In this document: in pieces, positions 1 to 10,829 of the stretch | Position numbering within the stretch: the first letter of the stretch is position 1 | Layout: each line of letters starts with the position of its first letter | Assembly: GCA_002005505.1 (NCBI GenBank) | Contig: KV908373.1 | Span: 555,975-619,974, forward strand | Reading direction: 5' to 3' | Length of the DNA stretch: 64,000 nt | Source: Botryococcus braunii | Lineage: Eukaryota; Chlorophyta; Trebouxiophyceae | Position numbers and translations under genes: made by a program | Notes under the pieces: generated by a model | What the model was told of the DNA's origin: nothing | The model's database searches: none | Seen by the model: only the letters and a program-made list of their open reading frames with translations

Positions 1-311
1 GTCAACAAAGGAGCTCGAGCATGGCGCAGCGGCGCAAGGGAACTCGAGTGTACCAGGACCATTATCTTACTCACAGTTTACCTTTCTGGGAAATTCATAA
101 TTGAAGTTTTAGCTGTGCTTTATCATTCATAGACGTTGTCTAGAAGCACTGAGTGAGTCGGGCCGGACTCCGGCGCAAACTTCTGAGGGGAACATATCTG
201 CTACTACTGTGCAAGACTGGCTGGTAAATTTCCATGACATGGAGGGAATTGTAGGGTATTGCTGCATTCCAGAAGTTTATGAGTAAGTTTGGCTGGTGAA
301 GTGACAATAGT
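1..311 (+). other. COP1 5' untranslated leader (partial)
   Basis: This is non-coding sequence between the unseen 5' LTR and the gag-pol start. No primer-binding site or LTR end is visible, consistent with a leader longer than the part in the window. Short ORFs on the minus strand here look like chance. Confidence 0.6.
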
Positions 312-3300
312 ATGACAAAAAGGGGCAAAGAAAAGGAAAGTAGCAGTGAAACAGCAATGTCTCAACCTGGAGAAGTCAGTGGGGCCACTCCAGGGCAGTC
401 TATGACCGGGACACAATCAGCCACTGCAGAACCAAAGGTGGAGATTGACAAGGCAGCCTACATCCCCAATACCTCTAATCCAAAGATGACTGTCATGCTT
501 GATGATGGAGGGCGCAATTTTGAATTTTGGTATGAAAATTTGGAGGCGTGCGCAAACACCAAGGGGGTCAGAGCGGCTTTGGAGAGGCCAATGCCAGGGT
601 CGGTGGAGAACTCAGCCATCAAGCAGTGGCTGATCCAGTCAGTTCCAGTCATCTGGCATTCTCAGATCTCATGCCACAAAGCAGCGTTCGACTTCATCGC
701 GTGGGTGAAGAATAGTCACACTGGAGGGAGCAACCAAGACATCAACCTTGAGTGGTACAAGGAAATGGAGCAGGGCATCAAGACAGGGGAGACACTCAAG
801 GTCTACCTCTACAGAATGATGGATCTGGCTACAAGTCTCAGAAACAACGCGTTCATCCTCTTGGACCACAATGTTGGGGAGCTGATGGTGAAGGGCCTCC
901 CTCCTGTGCTGAGGCTCGAGTCCCTGGAGGTTATGGCAACCGACAAGCCGCCATTGGAGCTGATTCAAAGAATCCTGCGCGCCGCAGCCAGCCGTGGGTA
1001 CAAGGACCCACCTGCAGAGGGAACACCTCAGGCCATGGCAGCTGCAGCAGTGGCTGGTCCCTCTGGGGGGGTAGCTGGAGCGTCATCAAGCGCTGGAGCT
1101 GCACCAGGAGTGGGAGCAGTACCGGGAGTTGGAGCAGCACTACCAGCAAACGAACAGCCTCCCGCTGGCCCCTCTGCAACTACTTTTGGTGGCAGGGGGC
1201 GTGGACCTGGCAGGGCAAGAAGGCCCAGAGAGGAGCTTACATGCCACTTCTGCAAGGCAAAGGGCCACTTCATGACTGACTGCGGACCGCTCAGGCAGCT
1301 GCAGGCTCTGCATCAAAACATGCAAGCGGCAAGCGTTGGGCCTGCAGCTTACTGGGGCCAGGGAGGCCCACAGTCGTCTCCTCAAGCCTGGTGGGACCAT
1401 GGATCTGGCCGGGGTGGCCCGCCTTCATCCGCTTCCAGCCCTGGACCTCCTTCAGCATATAACTATCCAACAAGTCAACACACGTTTCCGGGGTGGCATT
1501 TACCACCTCCACCCCCTCCTTCTGGTGAGGCGATGTTTATCTCTCTCAATGTGCTTGCCCCAACTTCGCATGGAGCTAGCAGCACATCTTGGTTAATAGA
1601 TAGTGGTGCCTCTGTGCATATAGTCAATGATCTCTCATTGCTCCATAATCCAGTTATGCATAGACAGCCTCTTCCTCTGCACTTGGCAACCTCAGACGCC
1701 AAGGGAGGAATCATTGCATCTGGGTCTGTATGCCTTGTGAATGCAAGGCACGAAGTATTCTGGCTGCACAATGTGCAGTGTGTTCCTTCTGCGCATACCA
1801 ACCTCATTTCAGTCACTGGTGCAATTCAGGATGGAGCATCTTTCCTGACTGACACTGCAGGTGGTTACACAGCCATGAAGGGACCTGAAGGGTGGTGTGG
1901 AGATATCACCCGCGCACGAGGTCTGTTTTTTTTGGAGTTTGTTAGTCCTGTCAGAGGGCAGCAAGTTGGCTGCAGACATATTGATCACATGGCTGAGGCA
2001 TCTCATCTTAGGAAAGGACACGTGTGTAGCGAGAGATCTCTGTGGCATGCTAGGTTAGGTCATCCTGGTGCCAGCAGCATGCAGAGGTTCTCCAAGGAAG
2101 ATCTGGTTACAGGAATCAATATCTCCCTTGCTCCCTGCTCTGAGTGCCCCAAGCACTGTGAATCGTGTATACAAGGGAAACACTCCAGACCTCCTTTCCC
2201 TGTATCTTCCAGGCCTGCACATCACCCACTCGATAGAGTCCATGTGGATACTGTGGGTCCCATATCGCCTCCTGCCATCACAGGTGAACGATATTGGGTC
2301 ACTGTAGTGGATGAAAGTTCACACCAAGTTGCCTCCCTGCCTGTGAAGTCAAAGGATTGCATCCCAAAGGCTGTGATAGACCTGCTCCGTTTTTGGCAGA
2401 CCCAACGAGGCACGGTTGTGAAGTGTGTGAGGACTGACAGGGGTTCAGAGTTCCTGAACCAGCAATTCAAAGAGTTTTGTGCTCAGCAGGGCACTAAGAT
2501 GGAGTCCTCAGCGCCCTACACGCCTCAGCAGAATGGGGTGGCGGAGAGGATGAATAGGACCCTGAAGGAGCGAACAAGGACTCTGTTGGTCCATGCTGCA
2601 GCAGACCCCTCCCTTTGGAAGGAGGCGCTTGAGACAGCTACCCTCCTCTACAATGTGGGTCCTACTTCAGGCAGGTCCCTGACCCCCATGGAATTATTCT
2701 TTGGTGTCAAACCTGATGTGTCTGTGCTGCGCACGTTTGGCTGTGTAGCCCATGTGCACATTCCCAGTGGCCAAAGGTCTGTTTTTGGGCCCAAGACCAT
2801 CCCTGGGATGTTTACTGGTTATTGTCCCCAGTCTAAAGCGTATCGTGTGTACGTGGGGAATGGAGTGTGGAAGGAGAGTAGGGACGTCAGCTTTATCGAG
2901 CACTTGAGGGGGGCTGAGAGAGTGGGTCTATCAAAGGTCCAGCCTGGGTCTGTCTATGATTCTAGGATATCACCCCCCCTTGGCAGTGAGAATCTGGCAA
3001 CGCCTCAAGCAATTCCCTCTGCTGCTCCACCCACGTTCTGGGATGAGGAGGATGACCATGGAGTGGAGACGCTTTCCACTGGGGCTCCTGGGACCTCTGG
3101 ACTTTGTGCTGGGGATCAGTCTGGAGACGGGACTACAGCAGCACATGACCAAGGAAACCCCACCAGCCTGGATTCTACTGTTGGGACCCCAGAACCATCT
3201 CAGCACTCGTGGTCGGTGCTTGAGCATATGCAGAATCTGGCCAGGGGGGGTGTAGAAACTCAATCCCAGGTAGAAAAAATGCAGAAGGTACAAGAGGGGT

Positions 3301-5525
3301 TGCGAATGCAGGGGAAGTCACAAATTCCCCTTCCTCCAGGGACCACCCTTACAAGGGAGCAGCGTTATGTACAGCGCGTGGCTAGGAGAGAGCATTCTGA
3401 CATCCCATTGCATGCCCCTGACCCAGGTCAGGCAATTGTGAGTGAGCCAAACATGGTTGGTCTCCCTGATATGCAGGGGCAGGTTGAGACAGTCGAGGCT
3501 ATGTTCGGTGCAGATGTAAGAGATGAGAGCAGTGGGTTAGACATGCCAGCAGTAGGGGAAGCTGGTGCCCAATCCCAGTCACTGGCTAGTCATGCTTATG
3601 GTGTGCAGGCTGACATTGTAGGCGCAGCTCAGGCAAGTCTGGGTAGTGTGCCCAAGTGTGAGTCCAGGAGAGAGAGAGAGCTGCTGCTCCCCTCTGCATT
3701 GCGGAAGGTGCGAGAATGTAAGGGTGCTGCACATGAGTCCAGTAGTCAAGGAGAGAGAGAGAGACTTGAGAAGGAATCAGATAATCCCGGCAGTACTGCC
3801 CAGTCCCAGCATAAGGTACATAATGTACCTTATTCTGGCAACCAGGGAGAGAGAGAGAGAGAAGGGAACAGCATCAGTAAGGCTGACAGCCCTGCTGCAC
3901 CACAGCATAAGGTACAGAGTGTACCTTCTGTCACGTTGGGAAAAGTTCACGTGCCCTCAAACTTGAGGGAAGCCCAGCGCTCACCTCAGTGGGAGTTTTG
4001 GCAGCAGGCAATGCAAGAGGAGATGGAGTCTTTAGACACCCATGAGGTTATGCAGTATGTGGAAAGACCCCATGGGCAGAAAGTTATCCCTGTTCATTGG
4101 ATTTTTTCTACAAAAAACGATGCACATGGGAATGTCACTCGGTTTAAAGCAAGATTGGTTGCCCAGGGTTGCAGACAGATTCCTGGTATAGATGTTGGTG
4201 AGGTTTTTGCACCTACCAGCAGCTATGGTGCTAGGAGAGCTGTGCTGGCAGTGGCTGCCACACAAAATCTTGAGATCCACCAAGTGGATATCAAGACAGC
4301 TTTTCTCAATGGGGAGTTGGAGGAAGAGGTCTATGTGACCCAACCACCAGGATTTGAGAATGGCAACACGAGAGTTGTGTGCAAGCTCAGGAAGGCACTC
4401 TACGGTCTTAAGCAAGCCCCACGGGCTTGGCACAAGACCTTGAGCGACAAGTTGAGCGTGATGGGGTATAGTGTGTGCAAGAGCGACGCTGGGGTATACA
4501 TCAGGAGGGCCCCTGATGGTAATCTGTCGTTTATTCTTGTTTATGTCGATGATCTTCTCATAGTTGCCAGAGTGGTTGCAGAGATTGAGTGGGGGAAAGA
4601 GTTATTGAAGAAGGACTTCACCATCCATGATTTGGGAGAGGTGAATGATTTCCTGGGGTGTCAGGTCCTACGCAATAGAGTTCAGGGCACTATTTCCATG
4701 AGTTGCACTCCCAAGATTGATGCTCTTGTGGAGAAGTTTGGCGTTGCTGATGATGGACGTGGGGTTGATACCCCCATGTCCAAGGACTTCGTGGCTAGCA
4801 GCAGACCCGAGTCCTCAGATGGTATGTCACATGGGGCTGGTACCCCTCTGCCACCTGGTCATCGATACTGCGAGTTAATTGGATCGTTACTGTACATAGC
4901 CAATACGACCCGGCCTGACATTTCTCAGGCTGTTGGAGTGTTGTCAAGGTATAGAATGACACCCACTACCTCACACTGGAATGAGGCCATTCGAGTGCTG
5001 AAGTACTTGAGAGATACCAGAGAGTTAGCTCTTACTCTGGGTGGAAAGGGCCCTGAGCTAGAAGGCTATGTTGATGCCGACTATGCCGGGGACCTGGACC
5101 ACATGTATTCCACCACTGGCTATGTTCTATCAGTCTATGGTAGTGCCGTGGTTTGGGGAAGCAAGAAGCAGAGCTCAGTTGCTACCTCAACTGTGCAAGC
5201 TGAGTTTATGGCAGCTGGCCATATTGTGAAGGAAGCCAACTGGCTAAGGGGCTTCTTGGAAGAGATAGGGGCTGCACCTTGGAGGGTCAAAATTTTCTGT
5301 GACAACCAAGGATGCATTTCTAATTTACGGAACCCCCTGTATTCCAAATTCACAAAGCACGTTGCAGTAAGCTTCCACTACGCTAGGGAAGCTATGGCAC
5401 TTGGGCAGGTAGATATCCTCTATGTGGAATCTGCACGCAATGTGGCTGACATTATGACCAAGCCACTTGCCAAGCCCGTGTTTGTTGGTCATCGTGATTC
5501 ACTAGGTTTGAGAAGATACACTTAA
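312..5525 (+). CDS. COP1 Gag-Pol polyprotein (Ty1/copia)
   Basis: A single uninterrupted 1737-residue ORF encodes the proteins of a copia element. Order: Gag with a CCHC zinc knuckle starting at residue 311 (CHFCKAKGHFMTDC), aspartic protease with active site DSG at D430, integrase with an HHCC zinc region followed by catalytic D646, D709 and E745 (DDX35E spacing), a long low-complexity linker rich in Ser, Gly and ERERE runs (about 880-1210), RT with YVDD at 1411-1414, and RNase H with a DADYA motif near 1587. All catalytic residues are present and there is no frameshift between gag and pol, as is usual for copia. The start used is the first ATG of the ORF; ATG codons inside it at 357 and 402 cannot be excluded. 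It is likely competent unless the unseen 5' end is damaged. It shares very high RT/RNase H identity with COP2 but only weak Gag identity. Confidence 0.95.
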   Translation: MTKRGKEKESSSETAMSQPGEVSGATPGQSMTGTQSATAEPKVEIDKAAYIPNTSNPKMTVMLDDGGRNFEFWYENLEACANTKGVRAALERPMPGSVENSAIKQWLIQSVPVIWHSQISCHKAAFDFIAWVKNSHTGGSNQDINLEWYKEMEQGIKTGETLKVYLYRMMDLATSLRNNAFILLDHNVGELMVKGLPPVLRLESLEVMATDKPPLELIQRILRAAASRGYKDPPAEGTPQAMAAAAVAGPSGGVAGASSSAGAAPGVGAVPGVGAALPANEQPPAGPSATTFGGRGRGPGRARRPREELTCHFCKAKGHFMTDCGPLRQLQALHQNMQAASVGPAAYWGQGGPQSSPQAWWDHGSGRGGPPSSASSPGPPSAYNYPTSQHTFPGWHLPPPPPPSGEAMFISLNVLAPTSHGASSTSWLIDSGASVHIVNDLSLLHNPVMHRQPLPLHLATSDAKGGIIASGSVCLVNARHEVFWLHNVQCVPSAHTNLISVTGAIQDGASFLTDTAGGYTAMKGPEGWCGDITRARGLFFLEFVSPVRGQQVGCRHIDHMAEASHLRKGHVCSERSLWHARLGHPGASSMQRFSKEDLVTGINISLAPCSECPKHCESCIQGKHSRPPFPVSSRPAHHPLDRVHVDTVGPISPPAITGERYWVTVVDESSHQVASLPVKSKDCIPKAVIDLLRFWQTQRGTVVKCVRTDRGSEFLNQQFKEFCAQQGTKMESSAPYTPQQNGVAERMNRTLKERTRTLLVHAAADPSLWKEALETATLLYNVGPTSGRSLTPMELFFGVKPDVSVLRTFGCVAHVHIPSGQRSVFGPKTIPGMFTGYCPQSKAYRVYVGNGVWKESRDVSFIEHLRGAERVGLSKVQPGSVYDSRISPPLGSENLATPQAIPSAAPPTFWDEEDDHGVETLSTGAPGTSGLCAGDQSGDGTTAAHDQGNPTSLDSTVGTPEPSQHSWSVLEHMQNLARGGVETQSQVEKMQKVQEGLRMQGKSQIPLPPGTTLTREQRYVQRVARREHSDIPLHAPDPGQAIVSEPNMVGLPDMQGQVETVEAMFGADVRDESSGLDMPAVGEAGAQSQSLASHAYGVQADIVGAAQASLGSVPKCESRRERELLLPSALRKVRECKGAAHESSSQGERERLEKESDNPGSTAQSQHKVHNVPYSGNQGEREREGNSISKADSPAAPQHKVQSVPSVTLGKVHVPSNLREAQRSPQWEFWQQAMQEEMESLDTHEVMQYVERPHGQKVIPVHWIFSTKNDAHGNVTRFKARLVAQGCRQIPGIDVGEVFAPTSSYGARRAVLAVAATQNLEIHQVDIKTAFLNGELEEEVYVTQPPGFENGNTRVVCKLRKALYGLKQAPRAWHKTLSDKLSVMGYSVCKSDAGVYIRRAPDGNLSFILVYVDDLLIVARVVAEIEWGKELLKKDFTIHDLGEVNDFLGCQVLRNRVQGTISMSCTPKIDALVEKFGVADDGRGVDTPMSKDFVASSRPESSDGMSHGAGTPLPPGHRYCELIGSLLYIANTTRPDISQAVGVLSRYRMTPTTSHWNEAIRVLKYLRDTRELALTLGGKGPELEGYVDADYAGDLDHMYSTTGYVLSVYGSAVVWGSKKQSSVATSTVQAEFMAAGHIVKEANWLRGFLEEIGAAPWRVKIFCDNQGCISNLRNPLYSKFTKHVAVSFHYAREAMALGQVDILYVESARNVADIMTKPLAKPVFVGHRDSLGLRRYT

Positions 5526-5528
5526 AGC

Positions 5529-5545
5529 ATGCAGGCAAGGGGAAG
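5529..5545 (+). other. COP1 polypurine tract
   Basis: A purine-rich stretch (GCAGGCAAGGGGAAG) sits directly before the LTR start TGTTGAG. The same sequence precedes the 3' LTR of COP2. It should prime plus-strand DNA synthesis. Confidence 0.85.
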
Positions 5546-5748
5546 TGTTGAGTTCTGAACATTATTATTGAATGCCTTGTGCTTTAAGTGATCTTCATGT
5601 GTGCACTATTAGGATATGGGTCCATTGAGAACATAAGGTACCTTGAGACACGGCAGATTCTGGACGTTTTCGAACATAAGGTACAATCCTATCTAGATCA
5701 CACGTTTGTCGGATGAACTCTTAAGGCTGCCCCACCGGAGTGAATACC

Positions 5749-5883
5749 AACTGGTTGTGAAAGATGCTGGGCATCACCAGATGCTAGTCTTGTCCGACAG
5801 TTGTGTGTGGCACTCAGCAGACAGTCGTACGGACTGTAGCTGGAGTAACTTCGTCTATTGACGACCTGTCTGCTTTGTACAGG
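5749..5883 (+). repeat. Intra-LTR direct repeat, copy 1 (COP1)
   Basis: This 135-bp unit recurs at 6077-6211 with no difference that I can see. It holds a stem pairing GCAGACAGTCGT with ACGACCTGTCTGC. The equivalent pair exists in both LTRs of COP2. Confidence 0.9.
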
Positions 5884-6076
5884 TACGGTGCGGCAGTGTG
5901 TGTTGTATCATTGTTGCTATTGTGAGAGTGAACAAGCTTAGTGTACCCTGTAGTCACTCAAACAGATAAGGGACAGTGACTTCAGGGAGTATAGGCATGT
6001 ACTTGAACGTAGCCGTCTAGAGCCTTATCTAGTGATTGCTTGATCGGTGCTTGTGTACAAGATAATGATGTAACGG

Positions 6077-6211
6077 AACTGGTTGTGAAAGATGCTGGGC
6101 ATCACCAGATGCTAGTCTTGTCCGACAGTTGTGTGTGGCACTCAGCAGACAGTCGTACGGACTGTAGCTGGAGTAACTTCGTCTATTGACGACCTGTCTG
6201 CTTTGTACAGG
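6077..6211 (+). repeat. Intra-LTR direct repeat, copy 2 (COP1)
   Basis: Second identical copy of the 135-bp LTR unit, 328 bp downstream of the first. Confidence 0.9.
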
Positions 6212-6239
6212 GAAAGCCGATTGCCCATAACCTTTCACA

Positions 6240-7158
6240 GGCACTTCACGATGGTGAGTGTGCGCTTCCCCTCGTTTGGTTTGCTTTGGGTTGCTAATCC
6301 TTTGCAATTGTTTTTCAACTTGCATTGCCTTAATGAAACTTTGGTGTTTCGAGCATATCGTTGGGGTTTCGGTGGTAAAGTGTCAACTTTTCCGGATGCC
6401 GATCTTACACGGATATGACGAGGTCTTGCTTTGTTGATTGGCGCCGAGTAGCATGGAGCTGAAAATACTTTCTATTTTCACAGTCTCTTTTAGTGCTCGG
6501 TTTGCTTAGTACTGCATTTATGGGGCCGTTGGAAAATGCCATAAATGTGGATTGAGCTTTGCATGCTGGTTTTGCTTCCATCATTGCTTAATGAAGGATT
6601 TGTTCTTTTGTGTTGCGGCACATTAGACACTTCCTTTGTCTGCCTGGCCCAGTTGCCTCTGCTCCTTGCCTGGCATTGGTCCATAGACCCGTTCACCACG
6701 TGGGCCTCGTGGTGGGCAACGTGTCTTTGGGGGGAGGAGAGAGGGAGAGAGGAAGCTTACGCTGGATAGTGAGAAGAGAAAGAGAGATGAGGCTTACGTT
6801 GGGAGGTGAGAGCTGTGTACCCCATAGGGGAGTGACCATATGATGACGGCCTTTGGCTGATGGTTGCGCTACAAGTTCCACGAGGCGTTGAAGCGATTCT
6901 CTAGGGTGTCTTCTCACATAAGGCATAAAAGCAACTCTCTAGACATCTCCTCTTAGGACCTCGCAGGAGCTTGGTCACCTAGGAGGGGGAGAATGTAGCG
7001 CGCCGGTAGGCAGACGGTGCCGGGGCTCGTCCCCGCACGTGCCGGGCGGTACATTGGTACTGGGTGTAGCCTCGTAGGCTCGCACAGTATATGGTATGGT
7101 GTTCGGACCATACTAGCACTTTCGTCGGTGCAGGGCCATCCTTTGCAAGAATATTACA
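6240..7158 (+). mobile_element. T1, short LTR element, 3' part
   Basis: The segment begins at the outer edge of COP1 and ends with a 165-bp LTR preceded by a purine tract (AGGAGGGGGAGAA). Bases 6240 to about 6600 match the reverse complement of about 18840-19225 in T2, where the same block lies 370 bp inside the LTR. The inferred layout is therefore 5' LTR, leader, shared block, 3' tail, 3' LTR. No credible ORF is present, so T1 looks like a non-autonomous or internally deleted relative of T2. Confidence 0.7.
6994..7158 (+). repeat. T-family 3' LTR (165 bp)
   Basis: It starts TGTAGCGCGCC and ends AATATTACA, so the termini are TGTA...TACA. An inverted copy of the same length lies at 19593-19757. 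The purine tract on its left sets the orientation. Confidence 0.85.
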
Positions 7159-7265
7159 GACACTTAGCCACCAAGTCAGGGGACGTTCTGTGAGCACGCG
7201 AACGTATGGGTAAACCACGACCCCCCGGTGACGCAGCTTGACAGGCTCGTGCTGCTGTGTTTCCC
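7159..7265 (-). other. T2 3' untranslated remnant
   Basis: Sequence between the T1 LTR and the chromodomain stop of T2. No purine tract or T2 3' LTR is found, so the 3' end of T2 is lost or displaced by T1. Confidence 0.5.
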
Positions 7266-8690
7266 CTAGTCAACCTTCCCACGACGACGTGCCCCGCCTC
7301 TTGGTGCCCGTGCGTTGACTTTGTCCCAGTATCCCTTTACAACATTGGGAGCATTTGCCAAATTCCGTTCCTCTTCCCAGGTGTCATGCTCTGACGAGGA
7401 ACCCGTCCAGCGGACAAGGTACTCATACTTGGGACGGCCACGTGAATTGACACGACGGTGGTCCATTAAGGCTTCCACCTCCTACTCATCCTCCCCCTCC
7501 AGCACCTCTGCCGGTGGTGGGGGTTGCATCGAACCATCCCGACGGTAGCGTTCCAGGTTGGAGACATAAAAGACATCATGAATCCGCCATCGTGCTGGGA
7601 GGTCAAGCTCATAAGCTTGGGTACCCACACGTTTCACCACTTGGAACGGCCCTACCCAACGCGGGAGGAGCTTGGGCGTGCCCACCTTGAAACGAAGGTT
7701 CTTTGAGGAGAGGCGGACCCAGTCCCCCACACCAAATTGAACTTTCCTTCGTTTGGTGTTGGCATACTGCGCTTGTCTCGCAGTGGCCACCCGATGGGTC
7801 ATCCTGGCCTCATTGATGAGGCGTTGCATGCCCTGAACAAAGTCAGACGCACCAGGTACCCGTCTGTTGGGGAGAATCGTGACTGGCAGGTGGGGTTGAA
7901 ACCCGTAGTTCAGCAAGAACGGGCGAGGACCCCATGGATTCGTGATCGCAATTATTGATCGCGAATTCTGCACAGACCAACTTCTCATCCTAATCATCCT
8001 GGGACTTGGCCACATACATGCGTAGCATGTCCTCGAGCACTCGATTCACTCGCTCAGTCTGCCCATCCGTTTGCGGATGGTAGGCTGTCGACATGGCTTG
8101 TCGAGTCCCAATGGATTGACACAAGGCTCTAGAAAAGTGGCTGGTGAAGAGCTTATCTCTATCAGATACCACCACTTGGGGAACACCATGCAACTTCCAC
8201 ACATTGTCAACGTACAGCTTAGCCGTATACTAAGCCGTAGCTTTGGTGGTTGTTGGCATAAGATGCACCATCTTGGTCAGCTTATCCACTACGACGAAAA
8301 TGGCATCATGACCCTTGCCTGTTCTAGGCAGTTGGGTAATGAGATCCATAGTCACCGTGTGCCAAGGATTCAGCGGCAACTCTATAGGTTGCAGCAACCC
8401 CGCAGGCAAAGTGTTCCGAGCCTTGTTCTTCTGACACAAGTGGCACGTTAGCACGTAACGTTCGATGTCAGCAAGCATGGTAGGCCACCAATAATGGCGC
8501 CTTACCAAGGCCAAGGTTTTCTTCACTCCTTGATGGCCAGCATACGGGCTATCATGCAGTTCCTTAAGGATGTGAGCTCGCAGCCCAAAAGCATCCGGAA
8601 CCACGGCCTTCCCTTCCCTCAGAAGGAAGCCGTTAAAGTCTAGCAGACCTTCAACATTCTGCTTATCTTGGAACCATGGGTCTTGAGAAG
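7266..8690 (-). pseudogene. T2 integrase and chromodomain (broken)
   Basis: Reading leftwards: an HHCC zinc region (motifs SPYAGHQGVKK and CHLCQKNK), then the integrase core with catalytic Asp in TMDLITQLP, Asp in VVSDRDKLF and Glu in DGQTERVNR, the GPF/QVV C-terminal domain, and a chromodomain ending at 7266. The triad is retained, but the frame is cut by stops at 8230-8232, 7990-7992 and 7482-7484 and by a frameshift near 7925. The chromodomain has Trp in YLVRWTG but Ser where HP1-type domains have the third cage aromatic, and the first cage aromatic is not evident. It cannot make a full integrase as it stands. Confidence 0.85.
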
Positions 8691-10046
8691 ACCCTGGACA
8701 AATTTGTCCTTCCAAGATAGAGCAACCCCGGCGGCGGCACTCCCCTCCCCCGCAGAGCGGATAGTACCAACCAAGGCACAAAGAGAGAGCGTTGGCTGAC
8801 AACGGTGCGCCGGGTGCGAACACCCACCAATCACCACGCCATTGATGATTGGACAAGGAGCCTCGTAGTCGGACGGATGCCGACTCAAAGCGTCAGCCAC
8901 CACATTGGACGTCCCTGGGGCATAGTCCATGCGAAAATTGAACCGCGAAAGGAACTCGGCCCACCTGGTTTGCCGTCTACTTAAAGTAGGCAAAGTGTCC
9001 AAGTAAGGGATAGCCTTGTGGTCCGTGACCACACGAAACTCAGGGGCCCCCTCCAGGTAGCACCTCCAGACTGTCAATGCATGCACCACAGCGAGAAGTT
9101 CTTGCTCCCTAGTAGGATAGTTAACCTCAGCGGGAGTCAAACGACGACTCTCGTAGGCAACTGGGCGACCCTCCTGGTACAACACGGCCCCCAACCCTGC
9201 CAAAGACGCATCGCAATGGACCTCAAACGGCTTTGAGAAGTCAGGATACGCTAAGCAAGGTGCATGTGTCAAGGCATGTTTAATCTCGGTAAACGCCCGA
9301 ACACACCCAGCACTCCATACCCAGGTCACACCTTGGCGTAGGAGTCTGTACAGTGGCGATGCAAGTGCTGCAAAATTGCGAACAAACTTGCGAAAGTAAG
9401 TTGCCAGCCCCAGGAAAGACCGCAACTCGCCAACATTCTTCGGTGTGCTCCAATTAGCAACTGAAGCCACCTTACGTGGGTCCACTTTAATCCCATCTGC
9501 TGAGACTAAATGGCCCAAGTACTCCAGCTCATCCTTGGCGAAAGAGCACTTCTTTAGGTTAGCATACAACTTATGCTGCCGCAACAGTTCAAGGACTTTG
9601 CGGAGATGCTCCCTATGCTCTTCAATGGACTTGCTGTAGATGAGGATGTCATCAAGGTACACGAGCACAAACTTGTGCAGGTAAGGAGCAAAGATAGCAA
9701 TCATGGCAGTTTGAAACGTGGCCGGGGCATTAGTCAGCCCAAATGGCAAAACCCGCCACTCGAACAACCCCGCGGGTGTTCTGAAAGCTGTCTTTGGCAT
9801 ATCCTCATCTGTGATCCGGATCTGGTGATAGCCAGACGTGAGGTCAAGACTAGAGAACACTGTAGAACCCTGCAGTTGATCAAGAGTTTCATCGATACGA
9901 GGCATCGGATACCTGTTCTTGACCGTCTGTCGATTCAAAGCTCGGTAATCAATGACCATCCGGAGGATTCCATCCTTCTTTTGCACAAAAAGAATGGGCG
10001 CACCATAGGGTGATGTAGACGGCTGTATATACCCTTTGTCCAACAA
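8640..10046 (-). pseudogene. T2 reverse transcriptase and RNase H (broken)
   Basis: The 468-codon open stretch covers RT with YLDD (in FVLVYLDDILIYSK) and RNase H up to the VVADALSRH tail. It is in frame with the upstream protease but separated by a TGA at 10080-10082. A frameshift near 8690 detaches it from the integrase. Codons around the TGA read through sensibly, so one substitution caused it. This is a typical gypsy RT block, inactive in this copy. Confidence 0.87.
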
Positions 10047-10079
10047 TAGCTTTGTCTGGCGTAACGCCTCATCATACTC

Positions 10080-10805
10080 TCAGCGTGAAAGCCGGTACAA
10101 CGGACGAGACGGTGGACGAGCATGTGGATCGCTCAAGGGTATAGTGTGTCTAACCCCTTGCCTCTCAGGCGGAAGGTGCGGGACATCTTCAGGGAAAACA
10201 TCTTGGAATTCACTGAGTATGTCAACAACAGGAGAGTTGGGAGAAGGAATGGAGACATTCGGATCGGTAGATAGATCGGTTACAATTGCCAGAAAGGACT
10301 GGCAGCCCTTCCTGCTTAACCTTCTAGCCTGCACTGCAGACAAAACCAATCTAGGCACATCCTCCACTTCTGAACCCTTCAAAGGCCTCTCCTCCTTAGG
10401 CGGGCAACGCAAAACGAACGGCTTGTTCTTTCTTGTATACCCCCTAACGGTGTCCTCTTCAAACATGAGATTTGCACGGAATGTCTTTAACCAGGGAGTC
10501 CCCAACAGCACATTCCAATCCATGGCAAAGTCTAGCACAAGACACGACACCTTAGCAAACTGTACCCCCTGGATGACATTGTCTAAGACAGCACATCCGA
10601 TGTGGTTTACAGTTCTCCCGTCAGCCAACTTAATGCTTAAAGAATCCCCCTTCGGCGGCACAATCTCCAAGTGAAGGGCTTTAGCAAAGTCTGCACTGAC
10701 CACATTGCAAGAAGCTCCCGAGTCCAGCATCGCCGTGGCCTTGCTCCCCTGCACCTCGGCAGGAAACACCAAGCTGTGACACGGCTTCTTGACAAGCAAA
10801 TGCAT
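10080..10805 (-). pseudogene. T2 aspartic protease and RT N-terminal arm
   Basis: The 241-codon frame holds a retropepsin site (AMLDSGASCNVV) followed by a hydrophobic DWNVLLGTPWL motif and the gypsy linker VFPEDVPHLPPERQG that leads into RT. It ends at the TGA noted for the RT entry. The active Asp and Gly are present. As part of a broken polyprotein it is not expected to function. Confidence 0.82.
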
Positions 10806-10829
10806 GAATAGACGTCAAACATGCAAGGC

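Larger units (their letters stand above)
1..6239 (+). mobile_element. COP1, Ty1/copia LTR retrotransposon, 5' end outside window
   Basis: The element is a long gag-pol ORF followed by a purine tract and a 3' LTR that starts TGTTGAG and ends TTTCACA. Integrase precedes RT, which is the copia order. The five bases after the LTR (GGCAC, 6240-6244) are a candidate target duplication. They continue a sequence that T2 carries uninterrupted near 19.22 kb, so COP1 inserted into T1. The 5' LTR and primer site should lie roughly 190 bp upstream of the window, judged from the 502-bp leader of COP2. Confidence 0.93.
5546..6239 (+). repeat. COP1 3' LTR (694 bp)
   Basis: It begins TGTTGAG after the purine tract and ends CCCATAACCTTTCACA, matching the end of the COP2 LTRs (CCCATAACCTTTTACA). 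It contains two identical 135-bp direct repeats and two AACATAAGGTAC motifs near 5630 and 5673. Overall similarity to the COP2 LTR is clear but moderate, with motif blocks conserved. Confidence 0.9.

Noticed and set aside
752..1279. 175-codon ORF overlapping COP1 gag in another frame
   Set aside because: It is antiphase to a confident gag frame, shows no motif, and is not preserved in COP2.
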